A stretch of 64,000 nt of DNA from Buxus sempervirens (GCA_947561395.2 OX387182.1:41967949-42031948); one strand, 5' to 3'. Numbered from the stretch's first letter, positions 11,513 through 23,896 are shown. Notes: a model not told the origin generated them from the sequence alone. Program-made: numbers and translations.

Positions 11513-12351
11513 TATTTACACCCTATACAGACCGACGAATAAGAGAAGGCCACGTGATATCTACATGGCCTACTGAGGTCATATCATAAGAACACGTAAG
11601 TTTTGATTCAGTCAGGTAGGCCACGTCAGCATACATGTAGGCCGAGATTTCAGTTAAAGCCACGTAAGCCTATGTAACGAACCATATACATATGGTTCAA
11701 AGGATCGTATCACTGAGAAAACTACAGATGACCAGCCTCCATGAAAATCGCGCAAGAGTGGGACGTTGAGCAACCGTCAAAGATTAGCTATAAAAGGTAC
11801 AAACTTGAAGAGCTCGAGGACACAATCCATCAAACCGCAACTAGTTATAATATTATTTTGATCATCCGTGATCTTTATCCCCTCTCCTACACTGTAGCCA
11901 AAAGGATAAACTAAGACTTCTCTCACTGCTTCCAGTCTCAGTGACACCTTAGACTCCTCTTTACTCCGATCAACGCCAGAATCTTGCCACCGGAAAGTAA
12001 GTTGAGGCCGCCCCTGACTCGCAGTTCTGTACCCCTAACATGGCTACAGAATCCCGAGCAGCTAGTCCCGAGACTCACTTTGACCAAGCCAGGTGACTTG
12101 CGTATTTTCGGTTAAATAGCAATCCAAGGTGAACCCCCCGAATTGGCTTTGTTAGTAGCCGCCCCTTCCTCCTGCTCTTATACCCTGATTACGGTTATAA
12201 AATCAGGACAGGCCGGTCCTGCAAGCTTTGTCAGTTTTCTTTTTGGCTTTTATTCCCTTTTGGGGATTATCTGTTGTAGCTTACGGCCATAGGCCGATTT
12301 TATAATAAAAGAGTTTTGTGGCATTAGTTGCTTTCGCTTTCAAACACTTAC
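11513..12351 (+). repeat. LTR-like block, possibly the 3' LTR of a Tat-like gypsy element
   Basis: This block of about 840 bp follows a G-run polypurine tract. It has a TATA-like TATAAAAGG at about 11791, about 280 bp in, and an AATAAAA polyadenylation-like signal at about 12304. It ends CACTTACA at about 12351. The start is uncertain because the first bases do not read TG. No second copy is present, so the LTR call rests on these signals alone. Confidence 0.45.
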
Positions 12352-14220
12352 AAGAACCCAAACGAAGACTGAACAACATCATGATAATTCCAAAACAACT
12401 TCATTTTTCCTGACTCCCCAATGAATAGGAGAGCGCTTAGGATAACTGGGAGAAAGGATCAGGGGAAAATTTTCTTTTCTTCTTCTGAGAAGGTGAAACT
12501 TCATTGGAGTTGTGCCTCCGTATCCATTTCCACACTTGCGGTATACTTATCCCCTGTCAGTTTAAGGAATCTGGATCTCCGTCTATGATGCTTAGGAGGC
12601 TGGGTCTCAGGGATCTCTGAAATGGAAAGGTGGGGATTGGCCAATACTCTCATGTCCTTCATCTTCGAGCTACTTTGCGAATTACTTCGAAAAAAATCAG
12701 TAAAAAGCAAATGTATAGCTCTGCTCTCAAATTTGCAGGACTCCACTTCGCTGAGAAGGTAAAAGAAGAACTCGAGACTAGGGAAGGCTCATTAAAAGAT
12801 GGGCTTGCATCCAATAAGGGTAACGAAGGGGACAAGGAGGCCCTCCACGACACCGCCTCGCTCAAGAAATCTTCGGCTTTTTTGTCAACTTTCGGCCCAT
12901 ATATAGAACTGGGCTTCAAAGAAGGAGACCCAGAATCCGGCCTATCATAAGACCCATTGACTAATATAGACTTGCCCTCCGGATCAGGTTCAGGTTCAGA
13001 CCCATCCAAGCCACCCCACCCGCTCAGGAACCGCACAGGGTCCAGGGAGTGGGGTCCAGCGATTTCCTTCTTCACCGAAGTCCGACATCACCGACAACCG
13101 ACAGCACCGGCAGCCTACTATGTTCAGATTTGAGTAACGCGGCGACACCTCCCCTGATGGCATATTCAGCAGCTTGCCCGGCCGCAAATTGGAGCAACTA
13201 TTCAAATTATGCCCTAAAGTAGAAACAAAAGTCAAGAATACCTTCATTAGCAAAAGATACCCCAACCTAATTTGCTTGCAAGTCTTCAACGAATATCCCA
13301 GCTCGAATGGGTTCTGAAAATGGAAGAGACCACTTGATACAAGCATGTTGGAAATCCGGCAGAGCATGTATCTCAACTTCGAAGGTTTTCCCAAACACAT
13401 TTCCCAGACAAAAAAAAGATATGAGAACCCCTAAGAGATCTGGGAAGATCAACCAGCTGAGACCAAATGATAAACTCTGAAAACACATAAGAATCAGCTT
13501 CCTCCGGCTTTTGAATCTCTTCAGTGAGGATAAGGATCCATTCAGGAACCACGGCCTTGCTGTCGACATATCCCCTAGATCCTTTTGTGATCCAAAAGCC
13601 AAAAGGAATATAGACGACGACATCGTGGTAATGGATACGCCTTAAAAGGTTTCCAAGCTCTATCAACGAAGTTCTTCATGGCATTTAGGACGGGATGCAT
13701 TCAGTCATTCAAAAATTGCCAAAAATTTCCACTTCTCCATAAGTCAATTGTTTTTCGACTTCTAGTAACGAGAAGATTCTGGATCTGATTTGCAAAATCA
13801 TCCATACTGCACGGAAAATAAAACGGAAAAAGAAGCAACCCAAGGAAGAAGGAGCTTAGAACATAATAAGCAAAGCACCCCATTGACCCAAACCCCGGAA
13901 CAAACACCAAAACCAACTAAAAAAGAAACCAAACGACCCAACCAATGAGAACAGAAGGAAATCGGATCGGCAATCGCAATGAAACAGATCTCCGGGAAAC
14001 ACCAACACCCAACCAACGCGGAAGAAAACACAAAGGGAGTGAAGAGATGAGAGCAGAGGACAGAAAAAACACCCACAGGGACCGAAGAATAGCGATGGGG
14101 AGAAAATAGAGAGCAGACTGGGGAGAAAAGGCGAAGGCAGAAGGAAGACAGAGACCGAAGGACAGCGCAGAGGGAAGGATGACAGAAAAGGCTAGAGCTC
14201 AAATGAGGAAGACTTACCCC
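12352..14220 (-). pseudogene. LINE fragment: 5' leader and decayed ORF1 with DUF4283-like domain
   Basis: On the minus strand a pyrimidine-rich leader (about 14220-13810) leads to an open start near 13802 (MDDFANQIQNLLV). Further blocks, in shifting frames, are NAMKNFVDRAWKPF (about 13655), RPWFLNGSLSSLKRF (about 13540), a LVDLPRSLRG-like segment (about 13440) and LGWVSFANEGILDFC (about 13240). This order matches the DUF4283 plus zinc-knuckle ORF1 of plant L1-type LINEs. A basic C-terminal part (KHHRRRSRFLKLTGDK, about 12560) follows. Stops and frameshifts are frequent, so it is dead. The endonuclease and reverse-transcriptase ORF2 is absent; the sequence ends at the LTR-like block at 12351. 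A retroposed DUF4283 host gene is the alternative. Confidence 0.62.
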
Positions 14221-14940
14221 AAAACAACCAAAAGGCTAAATTAATTTTCAATGATACTTTATGAAAGTAATTAAAAGTCAGTCAGCGGTATTTCTGACTC
14301 GTAAAATTTCTTTTTTCTGACTTTTAAATTGCTTTCATTTTCATTCTCAGAACTATTTATTCCTAATAAAAGATGAATAAATTATTCCTACTAAAAGATG
14401 AGTAATTATGTCTTAAAGAGCAAAGAAAGCAAAGGTGTCTCCTTAATCCCCAAAGTTGGCCATTAACGTGTCTGCCTCTTCATTTGGCCCTTTCTCCCAA
14501 TCCTTCGTCTCCTCCATCCAAGCTGTTCTCTAGCTTCTGCTCCAAAATCAATTGCAATGACTCTTTTCAGAATGCTCATGGTTACTGGTGGTTCCATTCC
14601 TTACCCCACTTGGGATTCTTGCAAGAGTTTCATCATCAGCTATACTTTACGCTAAAAGACAACTACCGCAACCTATCTCTGTATGTGCACATCAAGTAAT
14701 GGTTTTCCATGTAATAATTGTTTTTCTCTCCCTCTCCCTTCTACTCGATTTTTTCAGATAGTCTCTCAAATTAGGGTAGCGATGGGAACAGTGGCGACTT
14801 TGCCATTCTCAGTAACTTCAACCGATTAAATGCATTCCCATATGGCAATTACAAATATAGATTCATTTATTTCAGTTGTACGAGGAAAAACAGTTCAAAG
14901 CATTTCCTCATTATAACGTCAAATTTTTGGTCTTTTACAG
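14221..14940. other. Non-LTR sequence; no certain gene
   Basis: AT-rich start, then a C/T-rich stretch that is open on the plus strand from 14484 to 14699 (71 codons), with a second open frame over 14560-14700. A short open stretch starts MGTVATLPFSV at about 14782. None matches a family I recognise. Together with the exon-like segments downstream it may be captured or decayed host-gene sequence. Confidence 0.4.
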
Positions 14941-15310
14941 GTTATCATAGACATTGATGTTGCTACAGAATTCCTACAGGTTCAATTGCAGGTCTCTTCT
15001 CAATAGGATTGGATCACGAAAAAGGATCAATCTTCTGTAAACTATTAGTCTACGTAATTTCTACATGTTCATTGCAGGTCCTATCTCTCAGATCCTGTTG
15101 CTAACTAATAACTTTTAATAATCCTCAGACGACATTGTTCAATTGTACTCCCATGTTTATTCTGACTAATAACTTTTGATAATCCTCAGACGACACTGTT
15201 CAATTGTGGGTCTGCTTGTTGAATTCATGTCGATGAGCTGTTTGTTTAATTGCTGCAGAGATTGGGTCCTGATGTCCATGAAGGAAAACACAGACATTTC
15301 AGTTACATAG
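14941..15310 (+). pseudogene. Two small exon-like segments of an unrecognised gene
   Basis: Segment 14941-14991 (51 nt) reads VIIDIDVATEFLQVQLQ. It is preceded by a TTTTACAG acceptor-like end and followed by GTCTCT. Segment 15259-15310 (52 nt) reads RLGPDVHEGKHRHFSYI. It is preceded by TTGCTGCAG and followed by GTTGGT. The splice-site context and protein-like composition suggest real exon remains, but I do not recognise the protein and cannot show that the two belong together. Between them lies a 43-bp tandem duplication. The context may be a non-autonomous Helitron carrying gene fragments (see 17443-17470). Confidence 0.4.
15104..15207. repeat. 43-bp direct duplication
   Basis: Copies at 15104-15146 and 15165-15207 (period 61) share ACTAATAACTTTT and ATAATCCTCAGACGACA, with two differences. 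It looks like a local tandem duplication inside intron-like sequence. Confidence 0.85.
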
Positions 15311-16580
15311 GTTGGTAGTTTTTTCTTCAACAATGCAAAGTGATTGTACTTTATTGACTGCCATTATCTAATTGTTTGGTTGCTATTTTTTCATCAATTT
15401 TGATTCTCAGTAATTTCATTTCTAGGCACAAGAGTTTGGATCTATATATGTACAAAAAAAAGGAAGCGACCTTAATTGAATGAATAAAATTAATAGTTTT
15501 AGAAATTTTGATTTGAATTATTTACACGCAAAAAGTGTTTTAGAAATTAACACCTAATAGAAAGGCTTGGGTAAATTTATTTTCTTATCTTAAAATCAAA
15601 ATATGGATATTTTAATGTATCTGAAAATGGTTTAACCAACTAATGAGAGGATTCTTTTGCTCTCTCCATTTTATGATAAGATGCACTAGCTTAATCATTC
15701 TTGTTGTATTCATTATCCTGCCAATTATAATTCACTCTCTCTGTTTCATTACATGGCTGTTTTAAGGCTTGTTGACGAGGAACTACTCAAGCTTTCAATC
15801 CTTCCATTGCAATCATCAAAATGCCTATGACTTAAAAGAACATAATTTTTATGTTTTCCATGGTGTTAAACCGATTTTGTCTTCCCCAAAAGGATAGCTA
15901 GAGTAAGAATACTTTCAGTGGCACGACATTTCTCACTTTCCTGGCAATTGGACGTGCTTGCCATGACCATAAAAAAAACAACATAGGGACCACTAGCTTC
16001 TAGAATGGATTCACTATTGCATCAAAGGTTTACTTTTTCCTTTAGCTGTGGAGCATTGGGGCCTTGTATACTTGCAGGAATATGGGTTTATTTGTTAAAA
16101 ATATAGGACATTTTTAAGGAAAATTTTCCAGGTTAGATGTACATAATGAGAATTCATATAGCAAGACTTTTTGATCTGTACACCATGCATGCTGACATGT
16201 TCATTTGATAAATTTTTTTATCTATGAAAGTATAGGACATTGTCCATTGATGACAACATTTTTCACCACATTAAGGCTTGAAGAATTTTTACTTTGTTTA
16301 GCAACCAAATTACTGATTATGCCACAACTATTTTCTTGTGCCTCATAAAATTTGATGTACTATACTTTGGAGTTCTGCTCTTAAAGTGTTTTGAGGAAGA
16401 TCCTTGCCCAGGGATGATAATCAACCGATTGAGCTGGTCTGTGATTTACTACTTTGCATATAATTCTTATAAATTTTATTTTTTTGTCTTGAAGACAGTT
16501 ATCCCATACTATATTTACCAATATCTTTTATCATTTGTATAATTTTTTTCTCTTTATTTTTATTGTTCTCTCTTTTGGGT
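15311..16580. other. AT-rich, intron-like sequence without a recognisable gene
   Basis: Long T-rich stretches, no convincing open frame, and no terminal or inverted repeats that I could find. The plus-strand open stretch at 16294-16542 is T-rich and looks like chance. Confidence 0.5.
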
Positions 16581-17010
16581 GGATTCATACTCGGCCATTG
16601 TTACTGAAGGGTGCATTTTATGAGTTATTAGACCAAGACATGGAGGAACTAGACGTCTATGATAGTTATAAGGTGATGTGTTATTTCACTCAATGCACCA
16701 TGCATGACTGATACATTTGCTCGACCAGGCATAAGCCAAATGAGTCACTTGCTTCACCTTAAAACATTTTCTTCCCAAATGAGTTGTGAGGTACTTAGCT
16801 AACATTTTTTTTTCATTATGTATTTTTAAGTGGTTTCTATTCTTAGAGGCGACGAGTTATGTTAAATGCATACGTCTCCATCATTAGATGGCAGTGTAAA
16901 CGGAGATCCAAGGTGAAGAAATTCACAAGATTGACAGAGATTGTACTTACAAGAAGTTGTGATCGGGGTGAAAATACACTAAATATCAACAATAACAGTT
17001 TAGGTAGGTT
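16581..17010 (+). pseudogene. Two further exon-like segments of an unrecognised gene
   Basis: About 16581-16672 reads WIHTRPLLLKGAFYELL, then DQDMEELDVYDSYK, and ends at AAG followed by GTGATG, a good plant 5' splice site. Its acceptor is unclear. 16847-17010 follows a TTCTATTCTTAG acceptor-like end and stays open for about 55 codons (RRRVMLNAYVSIIRWQCK, then a lysine-rich stretch). The amino-acid composition is protein-like, but I recognise no family. It could be the 3' part of the same gene as the small exons at 14941-15310. Confidence 0.4.
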
Positions 17011-17442
17011 GTGAAGATTGTTTGGTAGTTCTACAATATCCCATGCCAATAGTTAATGTAGGGGTCAATTAGAACTACCAAGGATTGGACCCTAATCGTA
17101 TCCTATTTGCATGATTTATGCATAAATGTTTATTTTGATTTTGTGCTCCCAATAGAAACAAAATTGATGCTGGTAGTGTTGAAATGCATAAATTATCTAC
17201 CATTAATTATTTTTTTATTAGTGATTCTTTCTTCTTTGCATCAATAAGCTGAATAGTCATTTTTTATTAAGGATTTTGTAACTATAAATTATGTGATACA
17301 TGTATTCCGAATGTGATTGGAATGTAATTTTTTTTAATTAATATTTGGTTGCCAAACCATCTCTCTTAAAAACATATGATAATATTTATTTTTCCAAATA
17401 ATATTTCAAAATATATGTTTAATAACTAAGTTTTTTGAATTG

Positions 17443-17470
17443 CCTGTGCATCGCATGGGGTTTTTGCTAG
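17443..17470 (+). mobile_element. Helitron-type 3' terminus
   Basis: A short hairpin (CCTGTGC / GCATGGG, 17443-17449 with 17453-17459, allowing G-T pairs) is followed seven bases later by CTAG (17467-17470) and then T. A hairpin about 10 nt before CTRR with insertion next to T is the canonical Helitron 3' end. I could not find the matching 5' TC end, so the length and content of the element are unknown. It may extend upstream over the exon-like segments. Confidence 0.55.
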
Positions 17471-17813
17471 TGGATATTTATGCAAATCAACAAAAGGTTA
17501 GTTGCCATCTAAAAAGAAAGACGACTGAACCATAGTCTAAACAGAAACACAATATCCATAGCAATCGTAAGTATAATATATTATGTGAAACTGTTGAAAA
17601 ACAGCACCAAATAGACAAGGATACTTGCAACTATTAACTTAATTACTATTGAATTCTTTTATTCTATCGCAGAAGCTATGGAAAGAACATATAGGATTTG
17701 CACGCTACAAAGTATGTAGACTATTCTTTCTGGAAAATGGCATTTCATTTCACCACAAAAATATTTTACAAAAAAGATAAGCGACAAATTATTTCCATTC
17801 TATCAGAAATGGT
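17471..17813. other. Unannotated flanking sequence
   Basis: AT-rich, with no open frame and no repeat structure that I can recognise. It ends at the TSD of the next solo LTR. Confidence 0.5.
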
Positions 17814-17818
17814 TAGCT

Positions 17819-20771
17819 TGTAACGTCTCGGATCCGGTAGCTTTTTTTTTTCCTAACGGATCAAGGCATTACTTGAATGATACAGAGCAATTAATTACAT
17901 AAGCATAAAGAGAATAAGTAGTTTAGAGTGCACTAAGAAACTTCTCTTTATTTTATTATTATCCTCAAAATTCCATTACATCAAGTTCATCAAATATAAA
18001 GGATAACTATAGCTCACTATCTCTCAAACACTCAATTAGACCTCCTACTACTACTCCTAGAAAAGAAATAAACTCTTACCAATAACCTTTAAGTCTCTAA
18101 AACCTTCAAGCCTTCTATTCCGCAGCGTCTTCTCCAATGATACCTAAAACAAAACATTTGAAAACAAGGATGAGATATAAAATTTCAAGAAGTAGTAACA
18201 GCATGCTAAAAAACTAATAATGAATACCTTTGAATCATATGTATAAGATTACGGAAACCCTTTGGTAAAACCAAACAATCATGATAGCATTTAGCACAAG
18301 ACATTCATTCATAATATCATTAATAACATGAGGATTTATCATATAAGGCATCCAAGCAACAACATATATCATGCATATCAATATACATGGCTAGGTGTGT
18401 GCCAACTAGGTGGCTCAAATACAAGGCCAAATGTGGCTGTTGCGGCAAGATGATGAACACTGCCAAAATACTACATGGCTAGGTGCATGCCAACTAGATG
18501 GCTCAAATACAAGGCCAAATATGGCTGTTGCTGCAAGATGATGAGCACTGCCAAGATACATGGCTAGGTGTGTGCCAAGATACATGGCTCATATACAATG
18601 CCATAAAGGCTGTTGCGGCATGAAGCATGAACACGGTCGATAACGGCTCACGTGTATGTCATTACTTGGCTAAGTACACAACCGATAACGACTCACGTGT
18701 AGGCTAATAATTGGCTAACGATACCTGCAAGAATAAAAGATGAGCCTTCCACAAGATACAATAATTCACATCCAATCATATTCACCATATAGTGCAACAT
18801 GTTTAATATTTAATTCCCAACTCAATTTCATGCCACTATTACCTCAAATATCAACTCAGTAATCCAACATGTTCAAAAATCCATTCCATGAATAGAAAAC
18901 CCAAGGATATCAACCAATGTTGATGTAAGCACCGAACCATATGTTAGATATGAAAAGTACACCAAATCCATGCTAAAATATGTCAAAATCAAGAAATACA
19001 TTCATATTAGATATACAGAGGCCAAAAATCAATTAAGATGCAACTATTTAGTATGTCTAAAGCAAAAGTGATACCCATTCAAACCTCCAAATCCACCAAA
19101 GAACCAAAATCTCCTTTTTCACCAAAATGTACTCAAATTCTGTATGGAAATCCAAATAATGTTTAGACCAATGCAAACACTCTCAAAATACCCCAATCTA
19201 GTTGGTACATAAGTTGGAAATTCCCAGAAACAAGTTTAGAATCAAAAATAGGTCAAAGAGCAAATTCCTAAAAAAATCTGACAGTGGGTGCTCGAGTGTT
19301 GTCGGGTGTTCGAAGAAATTTCATCTCTGGGTTTGGTCGCTCGAGTTGGTGCTTGAGCGCGGTGTTGGGCATTCGGTCTAATCAATTTTCTAAGTTTCGG
19401 GTTTTGAAATTTTCTAAAAACATAGGCGGGGCGCTTGACATGGCGCTCGAGGGCCGTGCCAGGAGTTCCCATAAAACTGGAAAATTCCGAATTTTCTAAA
19501 TTTTGCAAATTTTCATTCTAAATTCAAATCACACCAAACCAACTCCCCAAATTACTTCTAAATTATGTAATATCATCCTTTAAACATGCTAGTTTATTTC
19601 AAACACAACGAGATATGAGTTTACAAGTATTCCTAATCAAATCCATACTTTCCTTTAAAACAAGATTAACAACTCTCATAAATTTCTAATCTAACAATAT
19701 TTAATCCATCAAGCATATCCAATTTCATCCAATCAATGCAATCAAAATATGATTTGGCGATTAATCCAGAAGACACGAAGTAATTTTAGAAGGGTTACTA
19801 TTTACCTCAAGAATGTGAAATCTCTCTTCTTCAATAAACATCAAGGTATAGCCGTTTTTCTGAAATTTTCGCACGGCTCTAAGGATCTCCAAATCAAATC
19901 TTCACCATTCAGATTGAAGAACTATCAGTCAAGAGAAAAAACTTCAAATTTGAGGCCGATCCAATAGTTAGATTGCTTTAGATCTCCGTTTGATGGTTGC
20001 TGGTGGGAATTTTCTACAACAACCCTTTTCTCTAAAGAGTGTCTTTATTCTTCTCCTTTCTCTTTCTATATTTTCCTCTATTTGAGAGCACAAATTTTCT
20101 CTCTATTTTCCACACGTTTGAAGATGTAGGAAACCCCAAATCTTCCCTAAAGCCTTCCTTTTATAGGCTCACCCAAATACAAGTTTTAATTAGATTAGGA
20201 AACCTTCTAATTAGGAGTCCTAATTCTATTTGGAAACTTTCTTATCTTGTCTCCTATTTCTAATTCCTCTTTAAGAATTCCATACAAAGAAACACCTAAT
20301 TTAATCTATTTTTGTGCTAATTAGTTTCCCTATTTTTAAATATTACTAAAACTCCTCATTTTCCCCAACTTAAGATTCCTAATTAACCATAATTACTAAT
20401 ATGCCCTTTTGTCATTTATTAAACTATAGATCTCACTTTTTATATTCAAATCAAAACTAAATTAGGTTAACTTAATTTCTTAAGCCTAATGATCATTAAT
20501 TAATTAATTTTTTATTTTTGCTAATTTGAAAATGACAAAAATACCCGTTTCTTTAATTTGGTCATATTTAACCATTAATTTTCTTCCAAAATTTCCAGAT
20601 TTAATATTGTCATTATTTTAATCAATTATGCACTTTGGATTGATGAGAAATTCCCCAAATCATTGTACTATATATTCAATTCAAATTTGTTTCAAATAAA
20701 ATCATTATCGTTACAAATATTAATATTTGATTTCTCTTTTTTATTTATTTATAAAAATTTGAGATCTCCCA
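17819..20771 (-). mobile_element. Solo LTR of a third gypsy-like family (minus orientation)
   Basis: 2953 bp with perfect TSD TAGCT (17814-17818 and 20772-20776). In element orientation it starts TGGGAGATCTC and ends GATCCGAGACGTTACA. The same family makes up the outer LTRs at 21601-30295 and 41376-57235 once their inserts are removed (about 2.96 and 3.2 kb). It contains an imperfect minisatellite (about 18380-18640) and a GC-rich motif block (about 19280-19460). No coding sequence. Confidence 0.85.
18380..18640 (-). repeat. Imperfect tandem repeat, about 100-bp units
   Basis: Three degenerate units share CATGGCTAGGTG, GGCTCAAATACAAGGCC and GGCTGTTGCGGCAAGATGATG. The same array, in the other orientation, is at 43585-43935 in the sister LTR, so it is a family feature. 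Confidence 0.8.
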
Positions 20772-20776
20772 TAGCT

Positions 20777-21345
20777 AGCCATTTAGAGAGTATTTCGATT
20801 CCCCAATCATACTAATGCTCAAATGTCCCAAAAAGCAGAAAAAAGAAGAAGAAGCTCTAATTACTTCTGTAAATGGCTAGCTACCAAGTTCTATAGATCC
20901 TCTCATGAACAATTGTTATTGATAAAATAAAAAAATGTTCCATGGATGGACAAAAATTAAAACCCTTGTAAAATGAGCAATAGCAGATTAATATGGGCAT
21001 TATACAAAATAAAATGCATCATGTTAATAAAAAACAAAAATAGAAAAAAAAACAAAAAAACAAACGTAGCTAATCATTTAACTCATTAAAACTTAGAACA
21101 AAGATCTAACAACACAGTATTTAAAGACTATTAAAATTCAGAACAAAGATCTTTGTACTCTTAATGGCTATCTTCAGGTTTTCTAAAGTCTCTTGGTGGT
21201 AGTCCACACGATCCTAGGTGAAGCCGAAAAGTGCAACTAACAAGAAATTTAATGAAATTTATCATAAATTCCAACTCTCAAACTGTGACCTCATTAGACA
21301 AGAGAACAGGGCTAAGGAGCTACAAAGCCTTCTAACTCAGCTATG
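20777..21345. other. Short fold-back and otherwise plain AT-rich sequence
   Basis: TAGCTAGCCATTTA (20772-20785) is matched by its exact reverse complement at 20870-20883, giving a 14-bp stem with an 84-nt loop. The left arm overlaps the TSD of the neighbouring LTR, so part of the match could be coincidental. The rest is AT-rich with no gene that I can support. Confidence 0.5.
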
Positions 21346-22225
21346 TGTCACGGGTCTCCATCCCACATTGTATAGGAAAGGGGAGATCTTGGGCCATATA
21401 AGGGTGGGTAGGTAGCATCACCTAATAGCTTAAGCTTTTGGGTCAAATGGCAAGCACCCAACCCATGACAAGTGGTATCAAAGCGGCCCAATTCCTGATC
21501 CAATTCCACACCAAGCACTTCAAGGGGAAGCAGGCAAGGTGCTCCGACCCTCTCCGAGGGCGGAGTCAGATTCGGGTGGGGGAGAATGTCACTGGTCTCC
21601 TGTAACGCCTCGGATCCGGATAAATATCCCAAACCCGTGGTGTTAGTGAAAGAAGGCAAAAGCATCTAAAATCCAGAATAATTTAAGACGTTTACTGATT
21701 TCATTATTAGAGTAAAGTGCGGAACCATGAAATAAGTTCATTAATAATTAAGGCTTAACATTTACAAAATTTTCTAAACTCATAAAACTACTCAACTTAT
21801 AAATACTACCCCATTTACAAACTAGCCCAAAGCTAGTCGTCATCGCCTAAAGTACTTGAAAAATGGGAAAACTGGAGTGAGAATAAATCTCAACAAATAG
21901 TAATGTGCATGCGGTAAAACAGTCCATAATCTTACAAAATAAGTCATGAGGTAAAACGATAAAATAAAATCACGATATATATCCAAAGCAATTTATCAAT
22001 CCAAACCAAACATGTGTGACATGACATGACTCATGATATGAAACCTCTTAATAAGTTATTCCTGCCCCCATTGTCGCCACCTCACGGATTACATGATAAT
22101 GGAGCCGAGAAAAATACGAATCATCCATTCCTCTGTCAACCATCAATGCAGATCACCTCGGAAATACACGGATAGGCTGGCGCGTACAATCCAATCAACT
22201 GCAAATAAATAACCCGGGGAATACC

Positions 22226-23891
22226 TGTAAGATCCCAACTTTCTGATCAATCTTTAAGTTATAGTTGTAATATTATAACTGACACAGGGTTTGTGTTGTG
22301 AAGGTGATCCTTGAAGTAGAGTCCTCAAAGTAAGAAGGACCTTAAGCTTGGAGAGAAGACAAGGTTGGAAATTTGAAGAAAATAGTATTTTGATTTCGTA
22401 TTGGGGTTGCCAAAGCTAAGAAGAAGGTGATTATAGCTTCAAGGTAAGCAACACCCTTCTAAGAAAACCTTGTTTTAGTTTTCTTGAATTCAAAATGAAT
22501 TTCGGATCTCTGTTGCAAATATGAGATTAATATTATTATATGTTGCTGTTAAATAAGTTGCAATTTATTTTAGATGCATGTGACTATAGTAGGTTTGCGA
22601 ATTGAGATAAATGTGATATTCTGTTTGCATAAGAAATCATTGCCTGAATTTATACATGAAATGCATGGAAGCATGAGGGCATAGGCCCATGATCTGAAAA
22701 CGAAATGTAAACCATGAGGCAATGGATTGGATGATTGTGAACTAGTAGCCCTATGGGCTGTGTTTGAGAAACATAGTTCTATTGACATGGAAATGATTGT
22801 GTGAGATACCAAATAAAATGAAAGGCATAAAATTTTAACTTAAGATGCGGATCCGTATAACTTAAGTCGGTGTGTTTAATATAAATGCCATGACCTTGGA
22901 TACTATTGTTTCATCATGTGTGGATTCTATTGATACCGGCTAGAGGCCGACAGTTGTACTGAATTCCAGCACCAAGGGGAATCGGTGGCTGATGCCCAAG
23001 CTTCATTTGGATGCCCTACGCTAAGGGGAATCGGCGTTAGGATGCCCAATACCAAGGGGAATCGGGTTGGATGCCTAACCTATATGGGAAACCTATAGAG
23101 TTAGATGTGGTCATGACGTTTACAATTAAACCACCTAATTAACTCTATAAATAGAATGAGATCAACATGGTTGTTGTTGTTAAGAGTTAGTATATTTTAA
23201 TGCTGGTTTCCATTGATTAATGAATGCCTTTGTATGCTTGTGCTAAATATCATGAATGATAGGCAAAGATGTATATCGGCATTATTACATCGGTTTTCGA
23301 TACATTGCTATGCATCATGGAATTGAAAAGATATGGCATGAACTGTGGTTTTCAAAAGCATGCATAGTGTTGCTTACTGGGACCTTTCGTCTCATCAACC
23401 GTGGTTTATCGGTTTTGTTTTAGATCCATCGACGTCTGGAGCTAAAGCTGATAAGGGGAAGGAGAAAGCTTTGGGCTACAGAGAGGAGGATTTCTTCAGG
23501 CCAGCTAGGTCTCCTTAGATAATGTATATCTTATTTTGGATTTATGTAGATAGAAAGAGAGAAAGAGAGGGATGTGACATGCTTAGATGACCCACTTTTG
23601 TAAAACCATGTATATAACTTTTAATGGGTTCTTTTGATACATTTCCCTCATGGTTTATACCTTAAATGCCTCTTTTATAGTTAGTTTGACTGTACACATA
23701 TAGTATATGTTGCACCCACGTTTATCAGGCATTTCTCACACTTGGATATTGTCCATTTTCTAGGCGTTATATACGCCTTTTGTCGAAAAAAATAAAGGAA
23801 AAACCTTACCATCATGTTTATTAGGACCTGGTTAACATCCTTTAGCTGATCTTAGTCCAAAGGGATGAGATGCGGTTATTGGGGTGTTACA
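22226..23891 (+). mobile_element. Solo LTR of a fourth family
   Basis: 1666 bp, TGTAAGATCCCAAC...GGGGTGTTACA, with perfect TSD ATACC (22221-22225 and 23892-23896). It contains a stem-loop array at 22967-23104. The ends resemble the other gypsy-type LTRs here, but no coding part is present, so the clade is not known. Confidence 0.85.
22967..23104 (+). repeat. Array of four stem-loops with the shared loop AAGGGGAATC
   Basis: Three units share the loop AAGGGGAATC between changing arms: CAGCACC with GGTGGCTG (22967-22973, 22984-22991), CCTACGC with GCGTTAGG (23015-23021, 23034-23041), and CCAATACC with GGGTTGG (23046-23053, 23064-23070). A fourth unit, with a related loop, has CTAACCTATA with TATAGAGTTAG (23075-23084, 23094-23104). 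Three of the four right arms hold one extra unpaired base. Confidence 0.75.
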
Positions 23892-23896
23892 ATACC

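Noticed and set aside
12659-13075. 138-codon open frame on the minus strand as a host gene
   Set aside because: It is the middle of the decayed LINE ORF1. Frames change before and after it, and no start or partner exons are seen.
13798-14202. 134-codon open frame on the minus strand, hydrophobic and Ser/Cys/Phe-rich
   Set aside because: Product of the pyrimidine-rich leader of the LINE fragment; no domain, no similarity pattern.
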